Source of the DNA: DATEHQ01 sp035279525
Lineage (GTDB): Bacteria; Chloroflexota; Dormibacteria; Dormibacterales; Dormibacteraceae
Assembly: GCA_035279525.1 (NCBI GenBank)
Contig: DATEHQ010000159.1
Span: 19,349 to 83,348, forward strand
Length of the DNA: 64,000 nucleotides
Reading direction: 5' to 3'
The position numbers and the translations under genes are program-made. Of this stretch, positions 15,412-23,756 are shown in pieces. Every line of letters begins with the position of its first letter. Position 1 is the first letter of the stretch. The notes under the pieces were generated by a model. That model did no database searches, was not told the origin of the DNA, and saw nothing but the letters and a program-made list of their open reading frames with translations.

Positions 15412-15917
15412 TGCGAATCGAGGAGCGCTGGCCGTTCCCGACCTGGCTCGTCAGGTCGGCGCTCGGAGCCACAGCCCTGGGCCTGCTCCTGGTGCTGTGG
15501 GAGACATGGTCGGCCACGAGCTCCGCGCGGACGGGTCTCTGCAAGCTGGCGAACGGCGCGCCGCTGACCACCTACGCGTATCCCAGCGAGGCATTCGTAT
15601 TCACCGCGATCGGGGCATACGTGGCGGGCCACCTGACCAGCAGATACGTGGTCGAGGTGCGGCCCGCGCTGTCCGCGCTCCTTGGTGAGGCGGCCTTCGA
15701 GCGGCGCGGCATCGTGCTTGCGGTGAAGGTGACCGCGACCGGGTTTCTGCTCGTGGTCACGATCCTGAACCTGTACGAGGCGCACGCTTTCGCCACCGGT
15801 GTCTGGCCCATCACCTACTACGCGTGGTGCGCCACCGCGGCCAGTCCCCTGCTCGCGCTGGCGGGCGCCGGCGCGGTGTCGTTCCTGATCGGACGGTGGC
15901 TTTGGGTAGCGAAGTAG
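15411..15917 (+). CDS. Four-helix membrane protein of unknown function
   Basis: 168 residues. The ATG overlaps the upstream TGA by one base; a GTG one codon earlier is also possible. Four hydrophobic segments are visible (about 15-30, 62-78, 105-122 and 143-162). The loop after the first contains one Cys, and SRYVVEVRPALSALLGE is a cytoplasmic-looking amphipathic stretch. No recognised family. It is sandwiched between two small membrane proteins with similar tails, so the three probably act together. Confidence 0.68.
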   Translation: MRIEERWPFPTWLVRSALGATALGLLLVLWETWSATSSARTGLCKLANGAPLTTYAYPSEAFVFTAIGAYVAGHLTSRYVVEVRPALSALLGEAAFERRGIVLAVKVTATGFLLVVTILNLYEAHAFATGVWPITYYAWCATAASPLLALAGAGAVSFLIGRWLWVAK

Positions 15918-16147
15918 CCGACGTCACCACCAACCTGGGCCTTTTCAAGGTCGGCCTGGTCGTCTTCGGTCTGCTGTTGATCGTGATCGTCGTGGACGCG
16001 GTCCTGATCACGCGGCGGGAGGACACGTACTTCGGCCACTGGGCGCAGGCGTGGGCGCGTCGCTATCCGGCCTTTGCCCTCGCCATCTCCTTCTTCTTCG
16101 GAGCCCTGATCGGACACTTTTTCTGGAACACCTGGAACCCCGGCTAG
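15902..16147 (+). CDS. Small two-helix membrane protein with GHFFW tail
   Basis: 81 residues if started at the TTG at 15902, overlapping the upstream gene by 16 nt. Helix 1 (VGLVVFGLLLIVIVVDAVLI) is followed by a basic loop, helix 2 (FALAISFFFGALIGHFFW) and a short tail. The tail resembles the first gene of the operon. The start is uncertain because no ribosome site is obvious. Confidence 0.6.
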   Translation: MGSEVADVTTNLGLFKVGLVVFGLLLIVIVVDAVLITRREDTYFGHWAQAWARRYPAFALAISFFFGALIGHFFWNTWNPG

Positions 16148-16189
16148 AACGTGATGGCCTCGTTCGTGTTCGTGGTCACCGGAGCTCGG

Positions 16190-16774
16190 TCACTGCTCGC
16201 CCGTGTGGGCGGGCGTCAACCTCCCGGCGCGAGAGGCGCCGGCTGAGGCAGCGGCCTGCCTCTTGCGCACGACGTTTGTCACCGGGCATCCCGGGCCCGC
16301 TCGGCACACGCCGGTGTGACACATCCGGCACATCCATCGGGTCGCGCCGGGCTCTCGCATGAGGCTCACCAGCATCTTCGACTGAAGCCGCTCGAGGCTC
16401 TGGCGCTCCTGATCGCTGAGTGAGCGGAGGGCGTGCTCGAGCACTTCCGCCCGTGCCGCGGCCACCTTCTCCGCGGCACGACGTCCGGCCGCGGTCAGTG
16501 AGACGGAGATGGTGCGGCCGTCCGGTCCGGCGCCGCGGGACACGTATCCCGCGGCACCCAGCCGGTCGAGCAGGCGTACCGTCCCGGACGAGCTCAGGCC
16601 GAGCACGCGGCCGAGCAGGTCGACCGACGGCCGGTGGTTGAACTGACGCAGCCAGGAGAGCGCCGCCGCCTCCGACTCCGAGCGCCGGGTCGATCCGGAA
16701 ACCGCCTCCGCGGTCCGGTCGATGACGACCAGCGAAAGGGCGCCGAGCAGGTTGCCGGTCCGATCGAACGGCAC
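16190..16774 (-). CDS. MarR-family regulator with cysteine-rich C-terminal extension
   Basis: 194 residues from a GTG 5 nt after the stop of the DUF3224 gene. The winged helix is at about 40-115 (SVDLLGRVLGLSSSGTVRLL, DRLGAAGYVSRG, GPDGRTISVSLTAAG). A helical region and an unusual tail with CRMCHTGVCRAGPGCP follow, four cysteines that could bind a metal or act as a thiol switch. Ordinary MarR proteins stop near 140-160 residues. The operon is preceded by a 21-bp dyad, the likely autoregulatory operator. Confidence 0.85.
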   Translation of the reverse strand: MPFDRTGNLLGALSLVVIDRTAEAVSGSTRRSESEAAALSWLRQFNHRPSVDLLGRVLGLSSSGTVRLLDRLGAAGYVSRGAGPDGRTISVSLTAAGRRAAEKVAAARAEVLEHALRSLSDQERQSLERLQSKMLVSLMREPGATRWMCRMCHTGVCRAGPGCPVTNVVRKRQAAASAGASRAGRLTPAHTGEQ

Positions 16775-16779
16775 TGTCC

Positions 16780-17175
16780 CTATGCCCTGGTGAGCTCCAG
16801 GTCGTAGGTGCCTTCCGACCCGTGCGGGGCGACCGACGATCCCTTTCCGATGAAAGCCTCGAGGCCGCCTGACCCTGCATGCGGGACGACGGACATCTTC
16901 GTGCGGGCGGCTCCTCCGTCGAAGGTGCCCTCGCTCTTCATCACGAGCACACCTTTCTTTTCGCCGACCCCGCCGTCGAACTTCATGTATCCCGTGTAGA
17001 CGGCCGTTCCGTCGTCGCGATAGCACATCAGCAAGTCCCAGGCTCCGTGGCCCTCGAGGCCTCCGGTGTAGTCCTGCGTGATGTGCGCACGCGTCACCTT
17101 TCCTTTGCCCGCGAGCTCTTCGATGGTCTCCTCCTTCCAGTCGGTGACGTGGAACTTTCCCTTCACCCTTGCCAT
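16780..17175 (-). CDS. DUF3224 family protein
   Basis: 131 residues. The ATG at 17175 follows AAGGAGG; an earlier in-frame ATG at 17214 lies inside the operator and is rejected. The pattern matches DUF3224: KGKFHVTDWKEETIEE, HITQDYTGGLEG, YTGYMKFDGG, then a GSEGTYDLELTRA end. DUF3224 proteins are small beta-barrels, sometimes linked to stress responses, with no established reaction. It is the first gene of the MarR operon, so it is probably induced by whatever the MarR protein senses. Confidence 0.88.
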   Translation of the reverse strand: MARVKGKFHVTDWKEETIEELAGKGKVTRAHITQDYTGGLEGHGAWDLLMCYRDDGTAVYTGYMKFDGGVGEKKGVLVMKSEGTFDGGAARTKMSVVPHAGSGGLEAFIGKGSSVAPHGSEGTYDLELTRA

Positions 17176-17192
17176 CGCATCCTCCTTCAAAC

Positions 17193-17213
17193 TGATGTGT
17201 GAGTCACACATCA
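17193..17213. promoter_or_regulatory. 21-bp palindromic operator of the DUF3224-MarR operon
   Basis: TGATGTGTGA, one central base, then the exact reverse complement. It sits just downstream of the -10, over the expected transcription start, where a bound MarR dimer would block initiation. Confidence 0.8.
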
Positions 17214-17242
17214 ATCTACGCTGGGTGAGCTGGCGAAGTCAA
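17213..17242 (-). promoter_or_regulatory. Promoter of the DUF3224-MarR operon
   Basis: On the - strand TTGACT (17242-17237), an 18-nt spacer and TAGATT (17218-17213). The -10 touches the operator dyad, consistent with repression by the MarR product. Confidence 0.7.
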
Positions 17243-17284
17243 CGGGACGGCCGCGAGAGCCCGTCGGGGCTCACCGGCAGCTGG

Positions 17285-18379
17285 TCAGGCGGTGGCGCGC
17301 CTCAGCGGGGCGCCGACCTCGTGCAGGAAGCTGAGGATCTCCTGGTATGAGCGATAGATCGACGTCTCGTAGTAGGGGACGTCGAGCTCCGCGCAGTAGT
17401 CGCGCACGATCCTGTGCGCGCGGCGGATGTTGCAGCGGGGCATAGTCGGAAACAGGTGGTGCTCGATCTGGTAGTTGAGCGATCCGTAGATCAGGTCTGT
17501 GATCGGGTTGGACCTGACGTTGCGCGAGGTCAGCACCTGCGAGCGCAGGAAGTCGAGCTCCTGTCCCTTCTCGATCTGGGGCATTCCTTTGTGGTTCGGC
17601 GCGAAGACGGACGCGAGGTAGAAGCCACCCACGCATTTCTGTATCACGATGACCAGCAAAGCGCGCCAGGGCCCGACCATCACGACGATCAGCGCGGGCA
17701 AGAGGAGCGCATGAAGGCAGAGGGTGCCGACCTCGACCCACCGCAATTTCTCGCGCGTGTTGACGAGGAAGCGAACACTCGCGACGTGCATCGTCCAGGC
17801 CAGGCCGAACAGGAGTGGAAAGAAGAGCCCGGCCTGGTGCCGCGCGACCCAGCGCCACAGGCCCCTTTTGGCCATCGCCTGCTCCTGGGAGTAGGCGATC
17901 ACGCCGATGTCGATATCCGGATCGAGATCGACATGGTTGGGGTTGCCGTGGTGGCGGTTGTGCTTGTCCACCCACCAGCCATGGCTCATGCCCAGCAGGC
18001 CGTTTCCGGTGACGATCCCGATCACCGTGTTGAGCCGGCGGCTCGGAAACATCTGACGGTGTCCCGAATCGTGCAGCTGGAAACCGAGCTGGCCGGAGAT
18101 GAAGCCCAGCGCGGCGGCGACCAGCGCGGTGGCCCACGCGGAATGCACGAGCGTGAGAGCCCACAGGCAGCCCGCGAAGAAGACTGAGTTGGTGATCAGC
18201 ATCAGCGTGTAGTAGCCGGGGCGCTTTCTCATCAGTCCGGCCGCCTCGATGCGGCGCTTGAGCTCCGCGTACGGCTGCGCTATGCGGGCCGGCAGGTTGG
18301 AGGCAGGTGTGGCGGCGATCAACGGCGTGCTCCTGACTCGAACACGCTCGGCGAGGCGAACGGCGCGTTCGAGAAGCAC
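17285..18379 (-). CDS. Membrane fatty acyl desaturase
   Basis: 364 residues with the three histidine clusters of front-end and acyl-lipid desaturases: HDSGH (103-107), HNRHH (140-144) and QIEHH (304-308). The glutamine-type third box is typical of delta-5/delta-6-like enzymes. There are two pairs of hydrophobic segments (about 58-95 and 187-260). No fused cytochrome b5 domain is present, so electrons must come from a separate ferredoxin or similar donor. It would introduce a double bond into membrane fatty acids, using a diiron centre at the cytoplasmic face. Position specificity cannot be told from sequence. Confidence 0.9.
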   Translation of the reverse strand: MLLERAVRLAERVRVRSTPLIAATPASNLPARIAQPYAELKRRIEAAGLMRKRPGYYTLMLITNSVFFAGCLWALTLVHSAWATALVAAALGFISGQLGFQLHDSGHRQMFPSRRLNTVIGIVTGNGLLGMSHGWWVDKHNRHHGNPNHVDLDPDIDIGVIAYSQEQAMAKRGLWRWVARHQAGLFFPLLFGLAWTMHVASVRFLVNTREKLRWVEVGTLCLHALLLPALIVVMVGPWRALLVIVIQKCVGGFYLASVFAPNHKGMPQIEKGQELDFLRSQVLTSRNVRSNPITDLIYGSLNYQIEHHLFPTMPRCNIRRAHRIVRDYCAELDVPYYETSIYRSYQEILSFLHEVGAPLRRATA

Positions 18380-18422
18380 CGCTCCGCCACGTCGCCCCGA
18401 AGGGAACAGGGCACTGGCCGCA

Positions 18423-19781
18423 TCATACCGGCGCGGCGGTGGCCCGGCGGGTGACCAGGCTCGCGAGAATCAGCGCCGCGGAAACCAGGGCGAGCGCCAC
18501 CGCGATCGCATGCAGGCCGCTCGTGGTTGCGCCGTTCCTGAAAACGGAGGCGAGCACGGCTGAAGCGACCGTCGCTCCGACGTAGCGGAAAGTCTGGAAC
18601 TGACCGCCTGCCCACGAGATCCGTTCGCGAGGCGTGGCTTCGTACAGAGCGGCCTGGAGCCCCAGGGTGTTGAAGCCGCTCGGCACGCCCATCACGACGG
18701 TGGCGGCGGCCACCACGAGCACGGCCGTCGCCGGTCCCACTCCAAGCATGAGGAGGCTTCCCGCGAGCAGGAACACCGAGCCGAAAACCAGCGCGGCCCG
18801 GGGACCGCGACGGTTGATCAGCATCGAAGCCATGGGCGTGACGAGCACGCTGACTCCCGTGAGCGGGAGCACGACGAGGCCGGCCGTGCGCGCGTCGTGG
18901 CCGCCGACCTGCTCCAGCCAGACGGGCAGGGCGAAAAAGAACGAATAGAAGACGAAGGTGACGGCCGCGAACTGCAGGAAGACCGCGACCATCGCAGGAC
19001 TCCGCGCGAGCAGCCGCAGGTCGAAGAAAGGCGTCCGGTGCCGCAACTCCCTGATCGCGAGCAGCAGCGCCGCGACAGGGACGAGCGCGAGCAGGATCCA
19101 GCCCTGCAAGGTCCCGATCTCGATCAGCGCGGCGAGCAGCGGCACGAGCGTCGCGGCGAAGAGCACGACGCCGACCAGGTCGAGGTCGCCCAGTCCACTC
19201 GCACTTGTGTCGGAGGGCGGCGCCGCCGGCAGCCAGCGGAGCCCGAGACCCAGACCGAGACCGATGAGCGTCAGCGGCAGGTTGACCAGAAAAATCGCCT
19301 GCCATCCCCACAGCGTGAGCAGCACGCCGCCCACCGTCGGACCGAGGGCGGCGCCTGCGGATGCGGCGACCGAGAGCACGGCCAGGGACTGAGCCGGCAC
19401 TCGGTTGCCTCCGGCCGCGCGGATCAACCCCAGGCCGGAGGGAAAGGCCGTCGACGTGGCGAACGCCTGGACGCAGCGGATCGCGACGAGTGAACCGAAG
19501 CTCGGCGCGAAGGGCGCGACGGCAGAGACCACCGCCGCGACACCAAGGCCGGACAGAAAGACGCGGCGAGGCCCGACGAGGTCGGCAAGCCGCCCCATCA
19601 ATGGCTGTCCGACGGCGCCGGTGAGGTAGAACGCCGAGATCAACCATGTGGACGTGCCGATGCTGACGTGGAAATCCTGGTGGATGGCGACCAGCGCCAC
19701 CGCCACCATCGAGGAGTTGAGGGGATTGAGGATCGTCCCGAGGGCGATCGCCACCAGGAGGCGCCAACGGGAGTCGATCAA
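18423..19781 (-). CDS. MFS transporter, DHA-type multidrug exporter
   Basis: 452 residues, 12 or more membrane helices. Motif A is GRLADLVGPRRVF after helix 2, and helix 1 has the drug:proton antiporter pattern LNSSMVAVAL. GAALGPTVGGVLL is the motif C region found in exporters. It starts 4 nt after the stop of the other MFS gene upstream, so the two transporters are cotranscribed. The substrate is unknown. Confidence 0.85.
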   Translation of the reverse strand: MIDSRWRLLVAIALGTILNPLNSSMVAVALVAIHQDFHVSIGTSTWLISAFYLTGAVGQPLMGRLADLVGPRRVFLSGLGVAAVVSAVAPFAPSFGSLVAIRCVQAFATSTAFPSGLGLIRAAGGNRVPAQSLAVLSVAASAGAALGPTVGGVLLTLWGWQAIFLVNLPLTLIGLGLGLGLRWLPAAPPSDTSASGLGDLDLVGVVLFAATLVPLLAALIEIGTLQGWILLALVPVAALLLAIRELRHRTPFFDLRLLARSPAMVAVFLQFAAVTFVFYSFFFALPVWLEQVGGHDARTAGLVVLPLTGVSVLVTPMASMLINRRGPRAALVFGSVFLLAGSLLMLGVGPATAVLVVAAATVVMGVPSGFNTLGLQAALYEATPRERISWAGGQFQTFRYVGATVASAVLASVFRNGATTSGLHAIAVALALVSAALILASLVTRRATAAPV

Positions 19782-19785
19782 ACGA

Positions 19786-20979
19786 TCAGCGCGTCGCGCG
19801 GACTTCGTGCTCCGCGCGCCTGCGCCTGTATCCGAGGTAGAGCGCGATGTCGTAAAGAGACTTCGTCACACCGGCGACGACGAATGGAGTGCCGAGCGCG
19901 GCGCCCTGAATCGCGGCACCTGTGATCGCCGGTCCCGCCGCGCCGGCGATGCCCCGCGTGAGGCCTGTGACCGCCACTGCGCCGCTGCGTTCGTTGGGCC
20001 GCACGATGCTCACGACATAGGCCTGGCGCGCGGGGATGTCCATCGACTGCGCCGCCGACCAGACGATCAAGAGGCCGACCGCCCACCAGAGGTTGGGCAG
20101 CAGTGGAAAGGCGAGCAGCAACAGGTTGGAGGGCAGGTGCGTGAAGACCATCGTGTTGATCAGACCGATGCGATCCGCCAGCCGCCCGGCCAGCTCGAAG
20201 CACAGCGCGCCGAGCAGCTGCATGGCGGCGAAGGTGGGCCCGATGACCGCGGGGGTCGCGCCAAACTTCAGGTGCAGCCAGTAGGCGAGGAGCGAGCGGG
20301 CCACGAGCCCCCCGCCGAAGGCGTCGATCCCAAAGAGCGCCGACAGGCCGATGAGCGGCCGCAGGTTGCCGAAGGCCGGAGCGCGAGCCTCACCCTCGAC
20401 GCCGGGTGACAGGAACAGCGCAAGCAGCGCCGCAGCCAGGCCGATCGCGGCGTACAGCCCGAAGAGCGCCTGGGTCCGCGGGACGTCTGAGCCGAACGCC
20501 GCCAGCAGTCCTCCGCCCGCTGCCGCCAGCGAACCTGTCAGCGAGTACCGGCCGAAGGCGCGATTGCGTCCGGCCGCGGTGGTCGCCTCGGTGAGGATCG
20601 CCTGCTCCACGGCGAGAAACGGGCCGGTGTCCGTGCCGGCCACGCCCAGCATGCCGGTGAGGCCGGCGAGGACGAACAGCCAGTACTGCGTGGCGAAGAC
20701 CATGACCACGCCGCAGGCCGCCATCAACAGACCCGTGGCCGCCAGCGTGCGCCGCCTGCCGATGCGCCCCTGCGCAAATGCCGCCACCAGGCCGGTGATC
20801 GCGGCCGCGGCGAAACCAAAAGCCAGGACGCTTCCGATCTGCAGAGCCGAGAGGCGGCGGTCCTGGAGATAGAGCCCGGTGAGGACGGCTGAGAGTCCAA
20901 AGGCCACAGCGCGGAGGAACCGAATCAGAAAGAGGATCCACAGGTCGCGCCGGCTCCGGGGAGACGCGACGCTCTGCAT
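19786..20979 (-). CDS. MFS transporter
   Basis: 397 residues, 12 predicted helices, motif A-like GRIGRRRTL in the first half and GRLADRIGLINTM in the second. It lacks the motif C signature of clear drug exporters, so the type of substrate is open. It is the first gene of a two-transporter operon on the - strand. Confidence 0.82.
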   Translation of the reverse strand: MQSVASPRSRRDLWILFLIRFLRAVAFGLSAVLTGLYLQDRRLSALQIGSVLAFGFAAAAITGLVAAFAQGRIGRRRTLAATGLLMAACGVVMVFATQYWLFVLAGLTGMLGVAGTDTGPFLAVEQAILTEATTAAGRNRAFGRYSLTGSLAAAGGGLLAAFGSDVPRTQALFGLYAAIGLAAALLALFLSPGVEGEARAPAFGNLRPLIGLSALFGIDAFGGGLVARSLLAYWLHLKFGATPAVIGPTFAAMQLLGALCFELAGRLADRIGLINTMVFTHLPSNLLLLAFPLLPNLWWAVGLLIVWSAAQSMDIPARQAYVVSIVRPNERSGAVAVTGLTRGIAGAAGPAITGAAIQGAALGTPFVVAGVTKSLYDIALYLGYRRRRAEHEVRATR

Positions 20980-21041
20980 CGAGACGTAAAGCTAGACCCT
21001 CGAGGATGGGATCATCTGAGCGACCAGATGAAGGAGTTGGG

Positions 21042-21653
21042 ATGAGCATCGACTTCGTCCTGATCACCCTGGTCATCGTGGTATCGCCTGGGATCGGAGT
21101 GCTGTACACCGTGTCGACCGCGCTCTCGCGCGGATCGCGCGCCGGAGTGGTCGCCGCGTTCGGCTGCACCCTGGGCATCGTGCCGCACATGCTCGCGGCG
21201 ATCGTCGGCCTGGCGGCGCTGCTGAACGCGAGCGCGGGCGTCTTTCAAACGGTCAAGTACCTTGGAGTTGCGTACCTGCTCTACCTGGCCTGGACGACGG
21301 TCAGGGAGCATGGGTCTCTTGCTGTCGAGGGCAGGACGGGGAACGGCTCGGCAGGGCGCGTGATCCTCAAGGCCATCCTGATCAACCTGCTCAATCCCAA
21401 GCTCTCGATCTTCTTCTTCGCGTTCCTGCCCCAGTTCGTCAGCGTGCATGACGCTCAGCCCGTCTTCCGGATGGTTCTGCTCAGCGCCGTCTTCATGGGC
21501 CTGACGTTCGTCGTCTTTGCCGGCTACGGCGTGCTCGCGGCCCTGGTCCGGGAGCGGGTCATCTCGCGGCCTCGGGTGATGACCTGGATGCGGCGCAGCT
21601 TCGCAGGTGCGTTTGTCGTGCTCGCCGCCAAGCTGGCCCTGGTCGAGCGCTGA
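21042..21653 (+). CDS. LysE/RhtB family amino-acid exporter
   Basis: 203 residues. The ATG follows AAGGAG; the frame extends upstream to 21006 but lacks a site there. The N-terminus (VLITLVIVVSPGIGVLYTVS, TALSRGSRAG) and the motif LINLLNPKLSIFFFAFLPQF are the hallmarks of LysE/RhtB proteins. Six membrane helices fit the family. It probably exports an amino acid or derivative. The region after the stop is filled by hairpin repeats. Confidence 0.92.
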   Translation: MSIDFVLITLVIVVSPGIGVLYTVSTALSRGSRAGVVAAFGCTLGIVPHMLAAIVGLAALLNASAGVFQTVKYLGVAYLLYLAWTTVREHGSLAVEGRTGNGSAGRVILKAILINLLNPKLSIFFFAFLPQFVSVHDAQPVFRMVLLSAVFMGLTFVVFAGYGVLAALVRERVISRPRVMTWMRRSFAGAFVVLAAKLALVER

Positions 21654-21690
21654 CAGGGTGAGGGCTTCCCCGCTGTAGCGGATGGCTCCA

Positions 21691-21984
21691 GGTCTTCCCC
21701 GCTTCGGCGGATGGGTGCTGGCCTTCCCCGCTTCGGCGGGGAAGTACCGGGCGCAGCCCGGGGATGGGGCCAAGGTGGCTTTTCACACGTGAGATCGGCC
21801 CCTCCGACGGTCTTCCCCGCATTGGCGGATGGGTGCTGGTCTTCCCCGCTTGGCGGGGAAGTACCGGGCGCAGCCCGGGGATGGGGCCGAGGTTGTGATC
21901 GGCCCCTCCGGCGGGCTACGCCCGCCACCTCCCCAATCAATGGGGAGGACCGGGATGGGGCCCAGAATCAATGGGGAGGACCAG
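21691..21984. repeat. Intergenic hairpin-rich repeat block
   Basis: This fills the 339-base gap between the LysE and adenine deaminase genes. Two imperfect copies of a roughly 106-118-bp unit start at 21691 and 21809. Each contains CTTCCCCGC-loop-GCGGGGAAG (21723-21744 with a TTCG loop; 21841-21861 with a TTG loop), then CCGGGC-GCA-GCCCGG and GATCGGCCCCTCCG. Further hairpins follow: GGCGGGC-TAC-GCCCGCC near 21911 and CCTCCCC-AATCAAT-GGGGAGG (21928-21948). A short repeat ATCAATGGGGAGGACC occurs at 21936 and 21967. It can terminate both convergent transcripts; the modular makeup resembles REP-like elements. Confidence 0.8.
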
Positions 21985-21992
21985 GAGCCTTC

Positions 21993-23678
21993 TCAGTCCG
22001 CCGCCAGCGCCACCACCTCGAGCCGGCCAACGTCGACTAGGCCGCGGTCCGTGATCTTCAGCTCCGGGATCACCGACAGCGCGAGGAAGCTGAGGCACAT
22101 GAACGGCGCCTCCCACCTCACCCCGTTTTCGCGAAGGACCGCCTCCATCGCGGCGAGCTTGCGGTGCACCTCGTTCAGCGGCGCGTCGCTCATGAGCCCC
22201 GCGACCGGCAGCGCCAGCTCTCCTTTGACCTGACCGTCGATCACGACCACGACGCCCCCGCCGATCTCGGCCAGCCGGCGGACGCAAAGTCTCATGTCGC
22301 CGTCGTCGACTCCCAGCACGACGATGTTGTGCGCGTCGTGTGCCACGGTCGAGGCAAACGCGCCACGCCGCAGCCCGACGTTGGTCGCGAACCCGCAGCC
22401 GATGCGCCCGCTGGCGTGGTGGCGTTCGACCACCGCGATCTTGACCAGGTCTCGACCGACGTCCGCCACGAGGTCGCCGTTCTCGATGGCTGGTTCCATC
22501 AGCTCGCACCCGGTGACCAGCTGGCCGGGCACGACGCGGATCACGCGGATGTGGCGCGCGCCCGCCGCGACCGCAAACGCCCGCTCGTCGAGCGGCGCGA
22601 CGTGGACTGTCTTGCGCACCCATTCCGGCGTCTCCACGGGTTCGTGTACAGCGAGCTTTCCGCGCTTGAGGACCAGGCGCGGTTGGAATGACTCGAGGTC
22701 GTCCAGGACCACGATGTCCGCCTGATAGCCGGGCGCGATCGCGCCGAGATGGCGCAGGCCGTGGTACTCGGCGGGATTCAGTGTGGCCATGACGAGCGCG
22801 TCTTCGGGCCGGATCCCATGCGCCACCGCGGTGCGAAGCATCTGGTCGATGTGGCCCTCCTCGACCAGGAACACCGGCTCGCGGTCGTCGGTGCAGAACA
22901 TGCATCGCTCGGGGCCGTGATCGCGGACGAGGGGGAGGAGGTCGACGAGGTTCCTCGCGGCGGAACCCTCGCGAAGCATGACCCACATGCCCAGCCGCCT
23001 CTTCTCGAGCGCCTCCTCATAGGTGGCGCACTCGTGGTCCGAGTAGATCCCGGCACCGACGTAGGCGTTCAGCGAGCGACCCCGCACCCCGGGCGCATGG
23101 CCGTCGACGTGCTCGGTCAGGCCTGTGTGGAGCTTGGCCAGCTCCTCCGGCCGCCCGGAGATGACACCTGGAAAGTTCATCATCTCGGCGACGCCGATCG
23201 TGCGGCGCCTTCGCAGCAAGCCCGCCAGGTCGCCGGCGCCGAAGGATCGGTGCGGCGACTCCAGGGGGGATGCCGGCACGCAGGACGGCGCCATCACGAA
23301 GACGTCGAGCGGCACCTGCTCGCACACGTCGAGGAGCCAGTGCACGCCGTCGGCCCCCAGCACGTTCGCGATCTCGTGGGGGTCCGCCACGACGGCGGTC
23401 GTGCCGTGTGGCAGCACGGCGCGCGAGAACTGGTCGAGCATCAGCTTCGACGATTCGACGTGCACGTGGGCGTCGATGTACCCGGGCACCACGTAAGCGC
23501 CGTCGACGTCGACACTCTCGCGCCCGTCGTACTGACCCAGCCCGACCACGTGCCCGTCGGCGATGGCCACGCCGGTCTCGAGCCACTCCTTCGTGAAGAC
23601 CGAGAAGACCCTGCCACCGGCGAGCACAAGGTCGGCGGGCTCGTCTCCTCGAGCGACCGCCAGCCACCTGGCCTTCAC
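21993..23678 (-). CDS. ade: Adenine deaminase
   Basis: 561 residues from a GTG at 23678; the frame is open to 23750 but the extra residues do not look like the family. It is an amidohydrolase-superfamily enzyme that hydrolyses adenine to hypoxanthine and ammonia, using metal bound by the GYIDAHVHVESSKL motif. The central TTAVVADPHEIANVLG and MAPSCVPA stretches and the C-terminal AHDAHNIVVLGVDD and LALSVIPELKITDRG are characteristic of Ade. Length is normal. It functions in purine salvage in the cytoplasm. It stands alone, with no purine genes nearby. Confidence 0.93.
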   Translation of the reverse strand: MKARWLAVARGDEPADLVLAGGRVFSVFTKEWLETGVAIADGHVVGLGQYDGRESVDVDGAYVVPGYIDAHVHVESSKLMLDQFSRAVLPHGTTAVVADPHEIANVLGADGVHWLLDVCEQVPLDVFVMAPSCVPASPLESPHRSFGAGDLAGLLRRRRTIGVAEMMNFPGVISGRPEELAKLHTGLTEHVDGHAPGVRGRSLNAYVGAGIYSDHECATYEEALEKRRLGMWVMLREGSAARNLVDLLPLVRDHGPERCMFCTDDREPVFLVEEGHIDQMLRTAVAHGIRPEDALVMATLNPAEYHGLRHLGAIAPGYQADIVVLDDLESFQPRLVLKRGKLAVHEPVETPEWVRKTVHVAPLDERAFAVAAGARHIRVIRVVPGQLVTGCELMEPAIENGDLVADVGRDLVKIAVVERHHASGRIGCGFATNVGLRRGAFASTVAHDAHNIVVLGVDDGDMRLCVRRLAEIGGGVVVVIDGQVKGELALPVAGLMSDAPLNEVHRKLAAMEAVLRENGVRWEAPFMCLSFLALSVIPELKITDRGLVDVGRLEVVALAAD

Positions 23679-23756
23679 TGGTTCGAGGGGATCACGCCGC
23701 CTGCATGCACTGCGCGGAATGTAACCGCAAACCCTCGACCCACGCGACAACGCGGG

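Noticed and set aside
17175..17214. Earlier ATG (17214) for the DUF3224 gene.
   Set aside because: It falls in the operator and promoter region; the ATG at 17175 has AAGGAGG and begins at the family's usual position.
21654..21992. A hidden small gene in the 339-bp gap.
   Set aside because: Frames exist only because of the hairpin repeats; no ribosome site or sensible protein.
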